The notes under the pieces are model-generated. The model had not been told where the DNA came from and did not search any database. It saw only the letters and a list, made by a program, of their open reading frames with translations. Both the position numbers and the translations under genes were made by a program. DNA of 64,000 bases from JBAZOY01 sp041648505 (GTDB lineage: Bacteria; Desulfobacterota; Syntrophia; Syntrophales; CG2-30-49-12): assembly GCA_041648505.1 (NCBI GenBank), contig JBAZOY010000005.1:4949-68948 (forward strand). Direction: 5' to 3'. Of the stretch, positions 1 to 10,014 are shown piece after piece (position 1 is the stretch's first letter; the number at the start of each line of letters is the position of its first letter).

Positions 1-726
1 CTGAGTGCACGTCCGCTTCGGCAAAGAGAGTTCAATATCACCTTCCGGCGTGAAGTGCTCCAACGCCTCCCGGCCAGCCAGAAGCGAATGGTCCATTTCA
101 CCAACCACATATCGCCATTGATCCGCTGGATCACTCAGATCAACCGGGAGAGGGCGCACAGTTTTTTCGACGTGTCTGCCCTCCTGATCACACATCCCGA
201 CCTGCCTCCGGGTGACTATTGCTACCGTATCGAGCGGTGGAAACTGCAGGGCCTTTCGGTTCGGGAAACACTCGCCTACGGGATCCGGTCGCTGATAGAT
301 GGAAGGAGTTACACAATGGACGAGTCAGAGACCATTGTCCAGTATCTCCTGCGCCGGGGTGGTGACTGGGATTATGTAGATTGCGACAGGACCGCTCTGC
401 TCCCTGCCCATAAAGGGTTGGAGGCTGATCTGGCTGCGAGTTTCTCCTCTGCAGTTGAGGATTTCGAAGTGGTGAATGATACTTCATATCAGATCAAAGT
501 CCAGCGAGTGCAGGGCTTTTTTGACCGGCGCATCGCTCAGCATGAACAGCGGATTCGTACTTTACGCGAGACAGGAAAGGATCAAATGATCCCCGCGGCT
601 GCGGGTCTTCTCCGGACGGCTGAAAAAAACAAGGAGCAGCGCCTTAACGAATTGAAAGAAAAGGTGCAGCTTGACATGGAACAGGCGCAAGTGGCTGCGG
701 GTGTCTTTCGCGTTACCGGTGCGTAA
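1..726 (+). CDS. C-terminal part of a probable SNF2-type helicase-like protein (5' end outside window)
   Basis: The frame is open from the first base, so the gene begins upstream; a GTG at 55 is only an internal codon. About 241 residues are visible. The last ~80 residues are a charged helical region ending in AAGVFRV, and the middle has a segment around YRIERWKLQGLS. Both resemble the C-terminal tails of RapA/SNF2-like helicases found beside accessory and defence genes. No helicase motif lies inside the window, so this rests on the tail alone. It is followed after 27 bp by an Hsp70/actin-fold ATPase on the same strand, probably in one operon. The function is not certain; it could be another large coiled protein. 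Confidence 0.4.
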   Translation: MSARPLRQREFNITFRREVLQRLPASQKRMVHFTNHISPLIRWITQINRERAHSFFDVSALLITHPDLPPGDYCYRIERWKLQGLSVRETLAYGIRSLIDGRSYTMDESETIVQYLLRRGGDWDYVDCDRTALLPAHKGLEADLAASFSSAVEDFEVVNDTSYQIKVQRVQGFFDRRIAQHEQRIRTLRETGKDQMIPAAAGLLRTAEKNKEQRLNELKEKVQLDMEQAQVAAGVFRVTGA

Positions 727-753
727 CAAGTATAGCGGAGAGTGTGAGCCATA

Positions 754-2190
754 ATGAAATTCTCGACATTGATCCAGAATCTCAAAAAGAAACTTTTTGG
801 AAAAGAGCCTCGACAACCGGATACCCAGCCGATCCAGCCCTTTCCTTTGGCGAAAGATTCTGTCCCCGGAATTTCAGATTCGATCACTGTCCCTCCTACA
901 ACACGTCAGCCATATTTCATCCAGATCGGGTTTGATTTCGGCACCTCGTATTCCAAGTGCGTCTGCCGGGACATGATGACGGACAAGGCATGGGTGCATA
1001 TTCCCAACAAATGTGCAGGGCAGGAGCTACCTTTCCTGATCCCCAGTGCCCTTCTCCTAAAAGACAGGAGAATCGGGGCGGTTGATAATCCCGAATATCA
1101 CTATCCTGAAAATGGTCTATATCACCTGAAACATGCGCTGGTAAAAATAGCACTGCGTCAGTGGGATGACCCTGTACTTGCTCCATATCGAAGCGCTGTT
1201 GGATCTGCGGAATCAGAAAAGTTACGCGGCTTTGTAGAAACCTGCGCGGTCTATTTCCTGGCTGGCGCTCTCGGAGAGGTACGTGCGCAGATACGAAGGC
1301 GATTGCCGGAGTTCGGTTCTCTTCCAGAAGATTACATGGCCGTGAACCTTGCCGTGCCTGTAGCAGATGCCGAGCGGCAGGAAGTCAACGCATATTATCA
1401 CCGGATTCTGTGCGAAGCATGGGGGCTCGCTGATAAGCTCGCTGGCCATCCTTCGATGCGTTTGAGCGAGTTGGAGTCTTTACGGAAGGAAAACCACGAT
1501 GATTGGGTTCAGTCCGCGGGTGAATCCTGCTTCATCTATCCTGAAGTGAGTGCAAATGTGCAGGGTTTTGTTCGTTCCCGTGTTTCCAGCGAGGGTATCT
1601 ACCTGTTTTCCGATACTGGAGCGAGTACGGTGGATCAAGGCATCTTCATTTTCATGAGGCGGAACGAAGGTGAGTACCTCACTTACCTCCACGGAACTGT
1701 GTTGCCATTGGGATCAAGCCAAATTGAGCACAAAGCTGCCATGAACTCCGGTAAAATGGATTGGCAATCTTTAGAAAAATGGCGAGAAATTAAGGAACAG
1801 GGAGGTTCCGCGCCTGAGTTAAGAAAAGCACGAGAGTGGATTGCAGAAAGATTGATTCGAGGAACTGAAGCTACCCTCGCCTTTGCGAAGAACAAGTTGT
1901 TCGTCAAAGACCAACTAAACGACACCAGAGTCATTTTCGGAGGCGGCGGGCATTGCGAATATCCTTACAAAGCTGCTGTGATGAGTCCATTTTCCGGACA
2001 ATTGTTTCGCCAATCCATCAAGCCGGACGTGGTTGGACTTCCTTTACCCCATGATCTGGAACTCAAGGACACCGAAACGCGATGGATACGCCGGCTTTCC
2101 GTGGCCTATGGTCTCTCATTTGAGAAAAGCGAACTTGCAGGTTTTACCTACCCCAAAGACGTTTCGACGCCAACACCTGACCAGATCTAG
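754..2190 (+). CDS. Hsp70/actin-superfamily ATPase-like protein
   Basis: This 478-residue protein has the nucleotide-binding signatures of the actin/Hsp70 fold: a phosphate-1 loop DFGTSYSK at about residues 64-71, a second phosphate loop SDTGASTVD near residue 287, and an adenosine-type glycine run FGGGGH near residue 395. It lacks the substrate-binding domain of DnaK, so it is not a general chaperone. The N-terminal ~50 residues are basic and low in complexity. The ATG at 754 follows a purine-rich stretch but has no strong ribosome binding site, and translation may be coupled to the preceding gene. Pairing with a helicase-like gene suggests an accessory, possibly defence-related, ATPase. The specific function is unknown. 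Confidence 0.6.
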   Translation: MKFSTLIQNLKKKLFGKEPRQPDTQPIQPFPLAKDSVPGISDSITVPPTTRQPYFIQIGFDFGTSYSKCVCRDMMTDKAWVHIPNKCAGQELPFLIPSALLLKDRRIGAVDNPEYHYPENGLYHLKHALVKIALRQWDDPVLAPYRSAVGSAESEKLRGFVETCAVYFLAGALGEVRAQIRRRLPEFGSLPEDYMAVNLAVPVADAERQEVNAYYHRILCEAWGLADKLAGHPSMRLSELESLRKENHDDWVQSAGESCFIYPEVSANVQGFVRSRVSSEGIYLFSDTGASTVDQGIFIFMRRNEGEYLTYLHGTVLPLGSSQIEHKAAMNSGKMDWQSLEKWREIKEQGGSAPELRKAREWIAERLIRGTEATLAFAKNKLFVKDQLNDTRVIFGGGGHCEYPYKAAVMSPFSGQLFRQSIKPDVVGLPLPHDLELKDTETRWIRRLSVAYGLSFEKSELAGFTYPKDVSTPTPDQI

Positions 2191-2642
2191 CCCCGACGCA
2201 AAAAAATTCCTGACGCACCAAGCAAGGATGAATGTTGACCTTAGACTTGGTGTTGAATCGGCTGGCATAGCAGGATAAAAAGCACGTCATTGACTATCGC
2301 CCCCAATTTGTTGAAAAGATGGGTATCCTATGGTAATAATCATTATGTTTCTAAAACGAAATCTGTGGACTCGTAGGCGTTAATAACCAGCAAATTTCAT
2401 TTTTTCTGCCATCGCGCTGGCGCATTGCGGGTAGAAAGTCGCTATACAAGCTCATCGGTCGCGAATCTCGACTTCAATAAATAATCGATAACCTCTCGGT
2501 AGAATCAGTGGCGTGGATAAGTAGGTGTACCCTATAAGCAGGGTAGGACTTGTTTTGACGGCATCTGTCAAGTAAGTAAAATATAGGTCAGGCTTAGCTT
2601 TTTAAATTCCCTTCCCAGCCAGTTGTTCCCATTTGAGAGGAG
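2191..2642. other. Convergent intergenic region
   Basis: About 450 bases lie between the ends of the Hsp70-like gene (+) and cysS (-). I see no gene. There is a short inverted repeat, TACCCT-N6-AGGGTA, at 2528-2545, but it has no T-tract on either side, so it is not a convincing terminator. The stretch marks the edge between the accessory pair and the housekeeping block. Confidence 0.5.
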
Positions 2643-4124
2643 TTATTCTATTTTCCAACTTGTGCCGGTCGGGCTGTCTTTGAGACTTACTCCTTTTTCA
2701 GTAAGGAGATTTCTGATCTCATCGGCTTTTCCCCAATCTTTGGCCGCTCTTGCTGCTCGTCTTTCTTCAATCAAATGTTCAATTTCTTCAACATCCAGGC
2801 CCAGCGTTTTAACCTTTTGCTCTTTGTCCTGTCGGAAATACTTGTCCGGTTCATCCAGGAATAACCCTAATACCATGCCGATTTCTTCAAAATATTTTTC
2901 TGCGTTATGGAGTACGAAAAGTGACTCAGGGCAGATGGTAAACTGTTCATCTGCGATGTAACCATTGATGATCCTTACGGCATCAAAGATGTAACCAATA
3001 GCCCTTGCCGTGTTGAAATCATCATCCATAGCCTCAACAAATCTTCCGGGGAGTACGGCGAGCCTGTCGTATGCATCTTTATGTATCCCACGGAGTTTCT
3101 CAACAGATATCTGAGAATAATCTGTCTTGCTTTCCAGGATATCCTTGATTTTTTTCAGGGCGGTATAGAATCTTTCCATACCCAGCTTCGCCTCGTCGAG
3201 GGAATCATCTGAAAAGTCTATGGGACCTTTGTAATGGCTGGTGAGCATGAAAAGTCTCAATACCTCAGGCGGATAGTTTTTTAACATATCCTTTACAGTG
3301 AAGGTGTTGCCGATGGATTTCGACATCTTTTCACCTTTTATCCTGACAAAGCCATTGTGTATCCAGAAATTGGCCATGGGCTTGCCGGAAGCGCTTTCCG
3401 ACTGGGCGATCTCGTTTTCATGATGGGGAAAGATCAGATCCTCACCCCCGCCATGAATGTCAAAGGTATCTCCTAAAAATCTTTGACTCATGACGGAACA
3501 TTCTATATGCCATCCCGGTCTGCCTCGTCCCCAGGGACTATCCCACCACGGTTCTCCTTCTTTGCTTGCCTTCCAGAGAGCAAAATCAAAGGGGTTTCTC
3601 TTACTCTCGTTCACCTCTACCCTGGCTCCGACCAGCAAATCTTTCAGGTCTCTGCCGGAAAGATTTCCATACTCTTTCCATTTTTCTACTGCGAAGTAGA
3701 CATCACCGTCTGCTTCATAGGCCAGGTTCTTTTTTACAAGAATGTCGATATGATTGATCATGCCATCAATATGTTCCGTGGCTCTGGGACTTATGGTAGG
3801 TCTTTCCACACCGAGAGCATCCATATCTTCATTATATGTCTCGATATATCTGTCTGCGATTGTAGCGATGTCAACGCCTTCAGAATTTGCCCTTTTGATG
3901 ATCTTGTCATCCAGGTCGGTAAAATTTTTTACAAAGGTGACTTCATAACCACGATATTGCAGGTATTTTCTAATGACATCAAAGACTATTGCTGAACGGG
4001 CATGGCCTGCATGGCAGACATCGTAGGCGGTAATGCCGCAGACGTAGATGCCGACCTTTCCTTCCCTCAGGGGCTTAAAAACCTCTTTTTTTCTTGTACG
4101 GGTATTGTGTATTTTTAAGGACAT
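2643..4124 (-). CDS. cysS: Cysteinyl-tRNA synthetase
   Basis: This class I aminoacyl-tRNA synthetase charges tRNA-Cys in the cytoplasm. The 493-residue protein shows the HIGH-type motif HAGH at residues 38-41, a zinc-ligand cysteine at C29, further zinc-site residues in WHIECSVMS and the HHENE segment, and the KMSKS loop near residue 270. Its length is usual for the family. It is the last gene of an apparent rplM-rpsI-argC-cysS series on the minus strand, starting 21 bp after argC ends. The ATG start agrees with the conserved N-terminus. Nothing is odd about the protein. Confidence 0.97.
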   Translation of the reverse strand: MSLKIHNTRTRKKEVFKPLREGKVGIYVCGITAYDVCHAGHARSAIVFDVIRKYLQYRGYEVTFVKNFTDLDDKIIKRANSEGVDIATIADRYIETYNEDMDALGVERPTISPRATEHIDGMINHIDILVKKNLAYEADGDVYFAVEKWKEYGNLSGRDLKDLLVGARVEVNESKRNPFDFALWKASKEGEPWWDSPWGRGRPGWHIECSVMSQRFLGDTFDIHGGGEDLIFPHHENEIAQSESASGKPMANFWIHNGFVRIKGEKMSKSIGNTFTVKDMLKNYPPEVLRLFMLTSHYKGPIDFSDDSLDEAKLGMERFYTALKKIKDILESKTDYSQISVEKLRGIHKDAYDRLAVLPGRFVEAMDDDFNTARAIGYIFDAVRIINGYIADEQFTICPESLFVLHNAEKYFEEIGMVLGLFLDEPDKYFRQDKEQKVKTLGLDVEEIEHLIEERRAARAAKDWGKADEIRNLLTEKGVSLKDSPTGTSWKIE

Positions 4125-4145
4125 TGAACCCTCCGGTGGGGAGGT

Positions 4146-5183
4146 CTACGGGAACAGCGGCAGCATATCCAGACCGGTTTCTTCGCTTATGCCGCACATG
4201 AGGTTCATATTCTGAATGGCCTGACCGGATGCGCCCTTTATGAGATTATCGATGGTGGATATGATGATAACCCTGTTTGTTCTCTTATCGACAGCGATTC
4301 CTAAATCACAGTAGTTGGAGCCGCGAACGGAAGAAACATTGGGTAATGTCCCCTCTTTGTAAACCCTGACGAACTTTTCATCCCGGTAGAATGTCCGGTA
4401 GAGGTCGATCAAATCGGCTGCGGTCACATCTTTTTGAAGCTTTGCGTATATTGTGCTCAGGATACCTCTGGTGATGGGCAGCAGATGAGGAGTAAAGGAA
4501 ATTCTTACATCATGTCCGGCAAGCAGGGAAAGCTCCTGTTCCATCTCAGGTGTGTGGCGGTGCTGGCCGATTTTATAGGCCTTAAACCCCTCTTCTATCT
4601 CGCAAAAGAGTGAACTGATCTGTGGTTCCCGTCCCGCTCCACTGGCCCCTGATTTTGAGTCAACAATAATAGATGTGCTGTCAATCAATCTTTCTTTCAG
4701 CACCGGGGCAAGACCGAGGATAACACTGGTTGGATAACATCCTGGATTAGCAACAAAGGTGGCTTTCTTAACGGTATTTCTGTACAGCTCCGGGATGCCG
4801 TAGACCGCCTGGCTGATAATATCCTGCGCCGTATGTCTGCCGTACCATTGTTCATAGGAACTTATATCCCGCAGGCGGAAATCCGCGCTGAGATCAACAA
4901 CTTTTTTCCCGGTTTTCACAAAGAGGGGGGCGATTTTCATCGAGACGCCATGGGGAAGAGCTAAGAAGATAACGTCGGCAACGCCGGCTAAATATTCAGG
5001 AGACGCATCGGTGAAGGTCAAATCGGTTAGTCCGGCAAATATGGGATAAACATCAGAGACAGGAACTCCTTTGAATCTTCTCGATGTCAGGGCTACAACC
5101 TCTGCCTCCGGATGGCGGAGGAGAAGCCGTAAAAGTTCCTGCCCCGTGTATCCGCTTGCCCCATATATTCCGATCTTTAACAT
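4146..5183 (-). CDS. argC: N-acetyl-gamma-glutamyl-phosphate reductase
   Basis: ArgC catalyses the NADPH-dependent reduction of N-acetylglutamyl phosphate to the semialdehyde, the third step of arginine synthesis. The 345-residue protein opens with the dinucleotide-binding loop GASGYTGQELL at residues 8-18 and has the catalytic-cysteine motif NPGCYPT near residue 147 and the SGASGAGR segment near residue 178. Length and motif order are normal. It lies about 170 bp downstream of rpsI and just upstream of cysS. No other arginine genes are in the window. The 5184-5357 gap shows no gene. Confidence 0.96.
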   Translation of the reverse strand: MLKIGIYGASGYTGQELLRLLLRHPEAEVVALTSRRFKGVPVSDVYPIFAGLTDLTFTDASPEYLAGVADVIFLALPHGVSMKIAPLFVKTGKKVVDLSADFRLRDISSYEQWYGRHTAQDIISQAVYGIPELYRNTVKKATFVANPGCYPTSVILGLAPVLKERLIDSTSIIVDSKSGASGAGREPQISSLFCEIEEGFKAYKIGQHRHTPEMEQELSLLAGHDVRISFTPHLLPITRGILSTIYAKLQKDVTAADLIDLYRTFYRDEKFVRVYKEGTLPNVSSVRGSNYCDLGIAVDKRTNRVIIISTIDNLIKGASGQAIQNMNLMCGISEETGLDMLPLFP

Positions 5184-5357
5184 AATTATTTTAAGTTGGA
5201 GTGACTACTACGAGCTCAGGAGTCAGAAACATGCCTTCTTTATGCTGCGAGAATTTTTTGAGGATTTCTCAGAAGTCAGAAGCCGAAAACGTTCCAAACA
5301 TTTTTTAAAATTGGTTTTAAATTTACGATGCAAAACTTACGATATGCAAACTGCTCA

Positions 5358-5750
5358 TTATCGTTTGGAAAACTGGAACCGTTTTCTCGCTCCGGGTTGC
5401 CCGTATTTTTTTCTTTCCTTGATTCGTGAATCTCTTACCAGAAATCCTGCCTTTTTGAGAACTGGCCTGAGTTCCAAATCGTATCCCACAAGGGCTTTGG
5501 ATATCCCGTGTTTAATCGCACCCGCCTGCCCGGTATCGCCACCTCCACAGACATTAATATAAAAATCAAACTTCCCCCTTTTCCCGGTAATATCAAGGGG
5601 CTGCTGGATGAGCATTTTAATGCTCTCCCTTGTAAAATAATCATCAAAGTTTCTCTTATTTACCGTAATGAGACCAGAGCCCTCTTGCATGTACACCCTG
5701 GCGATGGCGCACTTTCTCTTTCCTGTGGCATATAAGCGTTTCTCTGTCAT
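5358..5750 (-). CDS. rpsI: 30S ribosomal protein S9
   Basis: Small-subunit ribosomal protein S9 contacts the P-site tRNA through its basic C-terminal tail. The protein is 130 residues, the usual size, with the family segment [11 protein letters not shown] near the N-terminus and the terminal [11 protein letters not shown] tail. The frame could extend four codons upstream to a TTG, but the ATG at 5750 sits six bases after GGAG and gives the normal length, so I chose it. It follows rplM by about 43 bp, the conserved L13-S9 pair, and is probably co-transcribed from the promoter upstream of rplM. Confidence 0.97.
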   Translation of the reverse strand: MTEKRLYATGKRKCAIARVYMQEGSGLITVNKRNFDDYFTRESIKMLIQQPLDITGKRGKFDFYINVCGGGDTGQAGAIKHGISKALVGYDLELRPVLKKAGFLVRDSRIKERKKYGQPGARKRFQFSKR

Positions 5751-5793
5751 AACCATCTCCAAAAATTAGTTATCTAAGTCGTCCAACACAGAT

Positions 5794-6225
5794 TTATAGT
5801 TCGAGGATCTGCGGACATTGTGCCTGGTGACGACATTGATCACCGGCCGCATAAATTTTGAGCTTTTTAAGCATCTTCCTCCCCATGGAGTTCTTGGGAA
5901 GCATTCCTTTGACCGCATGGCGCAGAATGTTTGTTGGCTTGGTCTGCCGCATCTTTTCCGCAGACGTTTCTTTCAACCCCCCGGGATAGCCGGAATGATG
6001 GTAGTAGAACTTGTCCGTTAATTTTTTACCGGTTAGGATAAGTTTCCCCGCATTGACGACGATAATAAAATCTCCGGTATCCATGTGGGGTGTATAGATG
6101 GGTTTGTGCTTGCCTCGTAACCGTCTTGCTATTTCAGTGGCGAGCCTTCCTAAAACCTTACCCTCGGCATCAATGAGATACCAATCTCTGCGAATGTCCT
6201 TTTCTTTTGCACTATATGTTTTCAT
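5794..6225 (-). CDS. rplM: 50S ribosomal protein L13
   Basis: Large-subunit ribosomal protein L13, an early assembly protein that binds 23S rRNA. The 143-residue sequence matches the family throughout, with [14 protein letters not shown] near the start, the GDFIIVVNA segment, and KLIYAG-like residues near the C-terminus (here LKIYAAGDQ, with one extra alanine). The ATG at 6225 follows a GGTGGT ribosome binding site. It heads the L13-S9 pair, and a good sigma-70-type promoter lies just upstream. Confidence 0.97.
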   Translation of the reverse strand: MKTYSAKEKDIRRDWYLIDAEGKVLGRLATEIARRLRGKHKPIYTPHMDTGDFIIVVNAGKLILTGKKLTDKFYYHHSGYPGGLKETSAEKMRQTKPTNILRHAVKGMLPKNSMGRKMLKKLKIYAAGDQCRHQAQCPQILEL

Positions 6226-6261
6226 ATGACCACCAATATTTCCAGAAATTTAAATGGAAAG

Positions 6262-6289
6262 TCTATATTAATTATATGATGCTTGTCAA
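6262..6289 (-). promoter_or_regulatory. Sigma-70-type promoter for rplM-rpsI
   Basis: On the minus strand a perfect -35 TTGACA (6289-6284) is separated by 16 bp from a -10 TATAGA (6267-6262), about 37 bases ahead of the rplM start. Position and match are good for the L13-S9 operon. It was found by eye only. Confidence 0.65.
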
Positions 6290-6312
6290 GGAAAAACCAT
6301 CCATATATGTTG

Positions 6313-8568
6313 CTATCTTCCACTTCCACCAAAACCGTACAGTGAAAAAGACATCATAAACCGCCGGTCATTTTCATTGTCGGAATAGCTGAACTCAATG
6401 TTCCAGCACTGTCTGCGATAATTGAAGCCGTAGGTCTTTTCGATGTATTTAGCATCAAAATTATTTTTTCTCACTAAGTATGTCATGCCCAGAGAATTCG
6501 TTATCAGAGCCTTCAGATAAAGATTGATCTCTTCCACAGCATCCTGTGTGTAACGGTATCCCAGAATAGCCGAGTCACCTCGCCGATCTTTAAGATCCAA
6601 ATCATAATTAGTCTGTTTCCAATCTCCCGAATTAACACTGAATATGTTACGTCCCCGCAAGGAAATATAATCTAAAGGCATACAATCAAATTCCACGTTA
6701 AGATCGCCAAAGGGTCTTCTCTCTTCTTCCGGACTTATCACTTCCCGTCTTGCTTCCGTGATGTCATAGGTCTGGGCCAGTTTGAGGCGTAGAAGTTCCC
6801 GGTAACTTATCTTTCCGTTTTCTCCCTTTATCTTTGCTGTAAAAGTGTTAATCAGGGCATAGCCTAAATTGTTTTCTTCGTTAGTTTCGGTCACAAAAGC
6901 GGGATGGTTATCCTGATCAATATGAGCCACATAGGAATAAGTCAATTCCGGTTTTATGTCGTGTCTTATTTTTTCTATTGTCTTGCCGCCCACATCAAAG
7001 ATGCGATGTATTCCGGTGGTGAGGGTCACACCGGCGTTGTATATTTTATAGCTGCCGTGATCATCACTATTATTATCATTTTCAGAGTTGTTGTCATCCC
7101 GGCTCCAAAACGTTCCTTTTACCCCCATTTCCGGTATTAGCTGGAGATATTCTCCCAGGTTAAAGGGGAGGGAGAGGGTCGGCTGAATATCGTAGAGGTG
7201 TCCTTTTTCTCCCTCAGTCCGGTAATAGTAGTCATAGGAAGTATCGAGTTCAAAATTAAGAGAGGTGCCGAAAAGTGGTTGTTTTATACCGGTGAGCCGG
7301 ATTTCGGGATATTTTTGCCATGTTGAATCGTTTGAGGCGCTTCTGAAATCATCGGTGTAACTTACGAGACTTGTAAGGTTATACAGCTTCCAGTTCTTGA
7401 CCAGGCGCGCTGTTGAATTCAGCGATCCAAGAGATTCATCACCTACAAAGGGGACTCTTTTGAAACGCTCTGTTTCATTTTGCGAATAGTTGTCAAGATA
7501 ATAATTAGATGAAGAAAAATCCTTAAAATACCAATTATCGGAAACCTTAGCAATATCAAGCCTTAGATAGAAATCTTGACTGAAAAAAGTTTCATGGTTT
7601 AAATAAAATGACCACCTTTTCTGGTCAGATGTCCAATCTCTGCTGATGTTCCCCCATGTTTCAGCTACTTGTTTGGTGTCATTCAGGAAATCACCATAAA
7701 AGGTGCCGAATGAGTTTTTACCCATAATATAACGGAGTTCTACCCCCTCTTTCCATCCCCTCTTCTCCATATAACGCTGATAGAAGGTTGCGTCTTTGTT
7801 CTCCGAAATTGCCCAGTAAAAAGGGATCTCGATGTCCAGGCCATGCCTGTCCCTGGAGTAAGCAATTTTGGGGGAAAGAAAACCGGATTGTCGGGTTGTT
7901 TTTGCGGGAAATATCATGTAGGGAAGGTAAAAGATCGGGATATCTTTTATGAGGAACTTACCGTGTTTCAAGGTGCCATAACCATCAATTGTCACGTTTA
8001 GCTCCTTGGCCGTAAATTGCCAATCCGGTGAATCTCCGTCGCAGGTAGTTACTGCAGCCTCTTTTATATGGTAGGTATCTTCGGATTTCCTCTCTATTTT
8101 TTTGCCGCTAATATAGAAATGATTCCTGTCGATGAACAATTTTCCCGTGTAAACAATTCCTGTCTTGGTAGCGATGTCGAATATTATTTCATCACCCTCA
8201 AGAATATCACCTTCAGTCTTCATTAGAACATGTCCCTGGGCCAAGGCGCTATTTGTGGTCTTATTTAGTACTACGGAATCTGCCGTCAGGATGCCTTCGG
8301 TAAAAGTGATGACCACGTTACCCTCTGCATGATAGGTGTCTTCATCTCTGTCATAGGTGATGCTTTTGGCCTCAATATCAACAGGTCCTTTTGGGGCCTC
8401 GTTCTTCTCCATGGCGAATGAGATATAAGGGAAAAGAAATGAAATAAACAGGAGCGAAAGGTATAACCCTTTATATAATCCTGCCCTGAAACCGGTGATA
8501 AGGAATGCCTTCTTCAGAATGAGATCCGGACAATAGTAAAGGCTTCTACTTTTTTGGATTGGAACCAC
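6313..8568 (-). CDS. lptD: LPS-assembly protein LptD (OstA family)
   Basis: LptD is the outer-membrane beta-barrel that inserts lipopolysaccharide into the outer leaflet. The 751-residue protein has a hydrophobic signal region ending near SFAMEKNE (about residues 36-55). An OstA/LptA-like jellyroll follows (about 60-170, with VDIEAKSITYD and HAEGNVVI), and then a long aromatic-rich barrel beginning around PYMIFPAKTTRQSGFLSP. The GTG at 8568 follows GAGG by eight bases and lies five bases after the folC stop, so translation is probably coupled. The signal region is longer than usual, so a start further in is possible. Confidence 0.9.
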   Translation of the reverse strand: MVPIQKSRSLYYCPDLILKKAFLITGFRAGLYKGLYLSLLFISFLFPYISFAMEKNEAPKGPVDIEAKSITYDRDEDTYHAEGNVVITFTEGILTADSVVLNKTTNSALAQGHVLMKTEGDILEGDEIIFDIATKTGIVYTGKLFIDRNHFYISGKKIERKSEDTYHIKEAAVTTCDGDSPDWQFTAKELNVTIDGYGTLKHGKFLIKDIPIFYLPYMIFPAKTTRQSGFLSPKIAYSRDRHGLDIEIPFYWAISENKDATFYQRYMEKRGWKEGVELRYIMGKNSFGTFYGDFLNDTKQVAETWGNISRDWTSDQKRWSFYLNHETFFSQDFYLRLDIAKVSDNWYFKDFSSSNYYLDNYSQNETERFKRVPFVGDESLGSLNSTARLVKNWKLYNLTSLVSYTDDFRSASNDSTWQKYPEIRLTGIKQPLFGTSLNFELDTSYDYYYRTEGEKGHLYDIQPTLSLPFNLGEYLQLIPEMGVKGTFWSRDDNNSENDNNSDDHGSYKIYNAGVTLTTGIHRIFDVGGKTIEKIRHDIKPELTYSYVAHIDQDNHPAFVTETNEENNLGYALINTFTAKIKGENGKISYRELLRLKLAQTYDITEARREVISPEEERRPFGDLNVEFDCMPLDYISLRGRNIFSVNSGDWKQTNYDLDLKDRRGDSAILGYRYTQDAVEEINLYLKALITNSLGMTYLVRKNNFDAKYIEKTYGFNYRRQCWNIEFSYSDNENDRRFMMSFSLYGFGGSGR

Positions 8569-8573
8569 GGCGC

Positions 8574-9839
8574 TTACCTCAAGATTCTAGTAAATACCTG
8601 TTTTATCTCTCCTATAAGGTAAATTGAACCTGTGGCACAGATTAGATCCTCTTTATCAGCCACGGCCAGAGCTCGCTGAAGTGCCTCAGATGGTTTCTCA
8701 ACAATCTCTACCTGGTTTTTGTACTGTTTTACAACCGCAGCGACTTCTTGGGGGGGGACGGCCCTGTCTATATTCGGTCTTGTGATAATAAGTTTGTCTG
8801 CAAGGAAGACCAGTTTTTTCAGCATGGCTCTGTAGTCTTTATCGTTGAGTGCTCCGAAAATGAGGATCAAATTTTTATAGGAAAATGATTCTCTTAAGGC
8901 GCGGCAGAGGACGGAGACCCCCGCTGGATTATGCGCTCCATCGACAATCAACATTGGTGCATGCTGAAGTATCTCCAATCGTCCTTCCCACAGGGTATTC
9001 TGCATGCCTCTGGCGATGGCATTTTCATCAACAGAAAAACCTCTTGCTGCTATAAGCTCAAGGGTACCAAGAGCCAGGGCGGCATTGTCCATCTGATGCT
9101 TTCCGATCAGGGGACAGGAGAGGTTATGGTAAGTCCTTGCTGTTCCCCGGTATGAAAAAGTATGGTTACAATACTTCCTGATTTTTATGTCTCTTCCAAG
9201 TAAGTATAGCTTTGCCTTCCTCTTACAACAGATATCCTCTAGGACCTTAATGACCGATTTTTGTTTTGCCGCGCTGATGCACAATCCACCATCCTTGATG
9301 ATACCGGCCTTTTCATAGGCGATGTCTTTCAGATTATTTCCCAGATATTCCCTGTGCTCCAGAGAGATATTGGATATGACGGATACCGCCGGTATAACCA
9401 TGTTAGTCGCATCCAGCCTTCCACCCATGCCTACTTCCAGAACAGCTATATCCACATTTTCCCGATAAAAATAGAGGAAGGCCACCGCTGTGAGAAATTC
9501 AAAGTAGGTTACATCTCCCGGGAGATTTTTTTTCACTTCATCTATTATTTCTCCCATTGTTTCCCGGGAGATCATATTGTCGTTGATCCTTATCCGCTCT
9601 CTCACATCTATCAGGTGAGGAGATGTGTAAAGACCGACTCTAAACCCTCCCTGACGCAAAATCGAGGCCGTCATCGCCGCAATGGAGCCTTTGCCATTTG
9701 TTCCAGCGATTAAAATGGTTTCATATTTTCGCTGGGGATTATTCAATCTTTCGAGAAGTCGGGAAATGGGGCCAAGGCCCAGACGGATAACTGTGCTGCT
9801 TAGTCCAGAGAGATATTCAAGGCTTTCTTGAGGTGTCAT
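8574..9839 (-). CDS. folC: Folylpolyglutamate/dihydrofolate synthase
   Basis: FolC adds glutamate to folates and may also make dihydrofolate from dihydropteroate. The 421-residue protein carries the Mur-ligase-type P-loop GTNGKGS at about residues 46-52, the following TSPHL segment, and the HNPAG motif near residue 301. It is the first gene of a folC-lptD pair. Upstream (9840-10014) there is no gene, and then the accessory block begins with the remnant of an exporter gene, so folC is the housekeeping boundary of that block. Confidence 0.94.
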   Translation of the reverse strand: MTPQESLEYLSGLSSTVIRLGLGPISRLLERLNNPQRKYETILIAGTNGKGSIAAMTASILRQGGFRVGLYTSPHLIDVRERIRINDNMISRETMGEIIDEVKKNLPGDVTYFEFLTAVAFLYFYRENVDIAVLEVGMGGRLDATNMVIPAVSVISNISLEHREYLGNNLKDIAYEKAGIIKDGGLCISAAKQKSVIKVLEDICCKRKAKLYLLGRDIKIRKYCNHTFSYRGTARTYHNLSCPLIGKHQMDNAALALGTLELIAARGFSVDENAIARGMQNTLWEGRLEILQHAPMLIVDGAHNPAGVSVLCRALRESFSYKNLILIFGALNDKDYRAMLKKLVFLADKLIITRPNIDRAVPPQEVAAVVKQYKNQVEIVEKPSEALQRALAVADKEDLICATGSIYLIGEIKQVFTRILR

Positions 9840-10014
9840 CTAATTTATGTAAGGTATATTGTTCATTAAAATATGATCAATTTAGTGTCTGGCAATAATA
9901 TTGAAGTTTAACGGTCCGTTAATTTTTCTTTCACTTCCTGGAACCAAGTTTATATATCTTTTGTAGTATTATATGTCAATGCATTTCGGTAAACCACTGC
10001 AAACGGCCGAATTA

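Noticed and set aside
9840..10014. Possible small gene between folC and the exporter remnant
   Set aside because: All frames are short and lack a start with a ribosome binding site.
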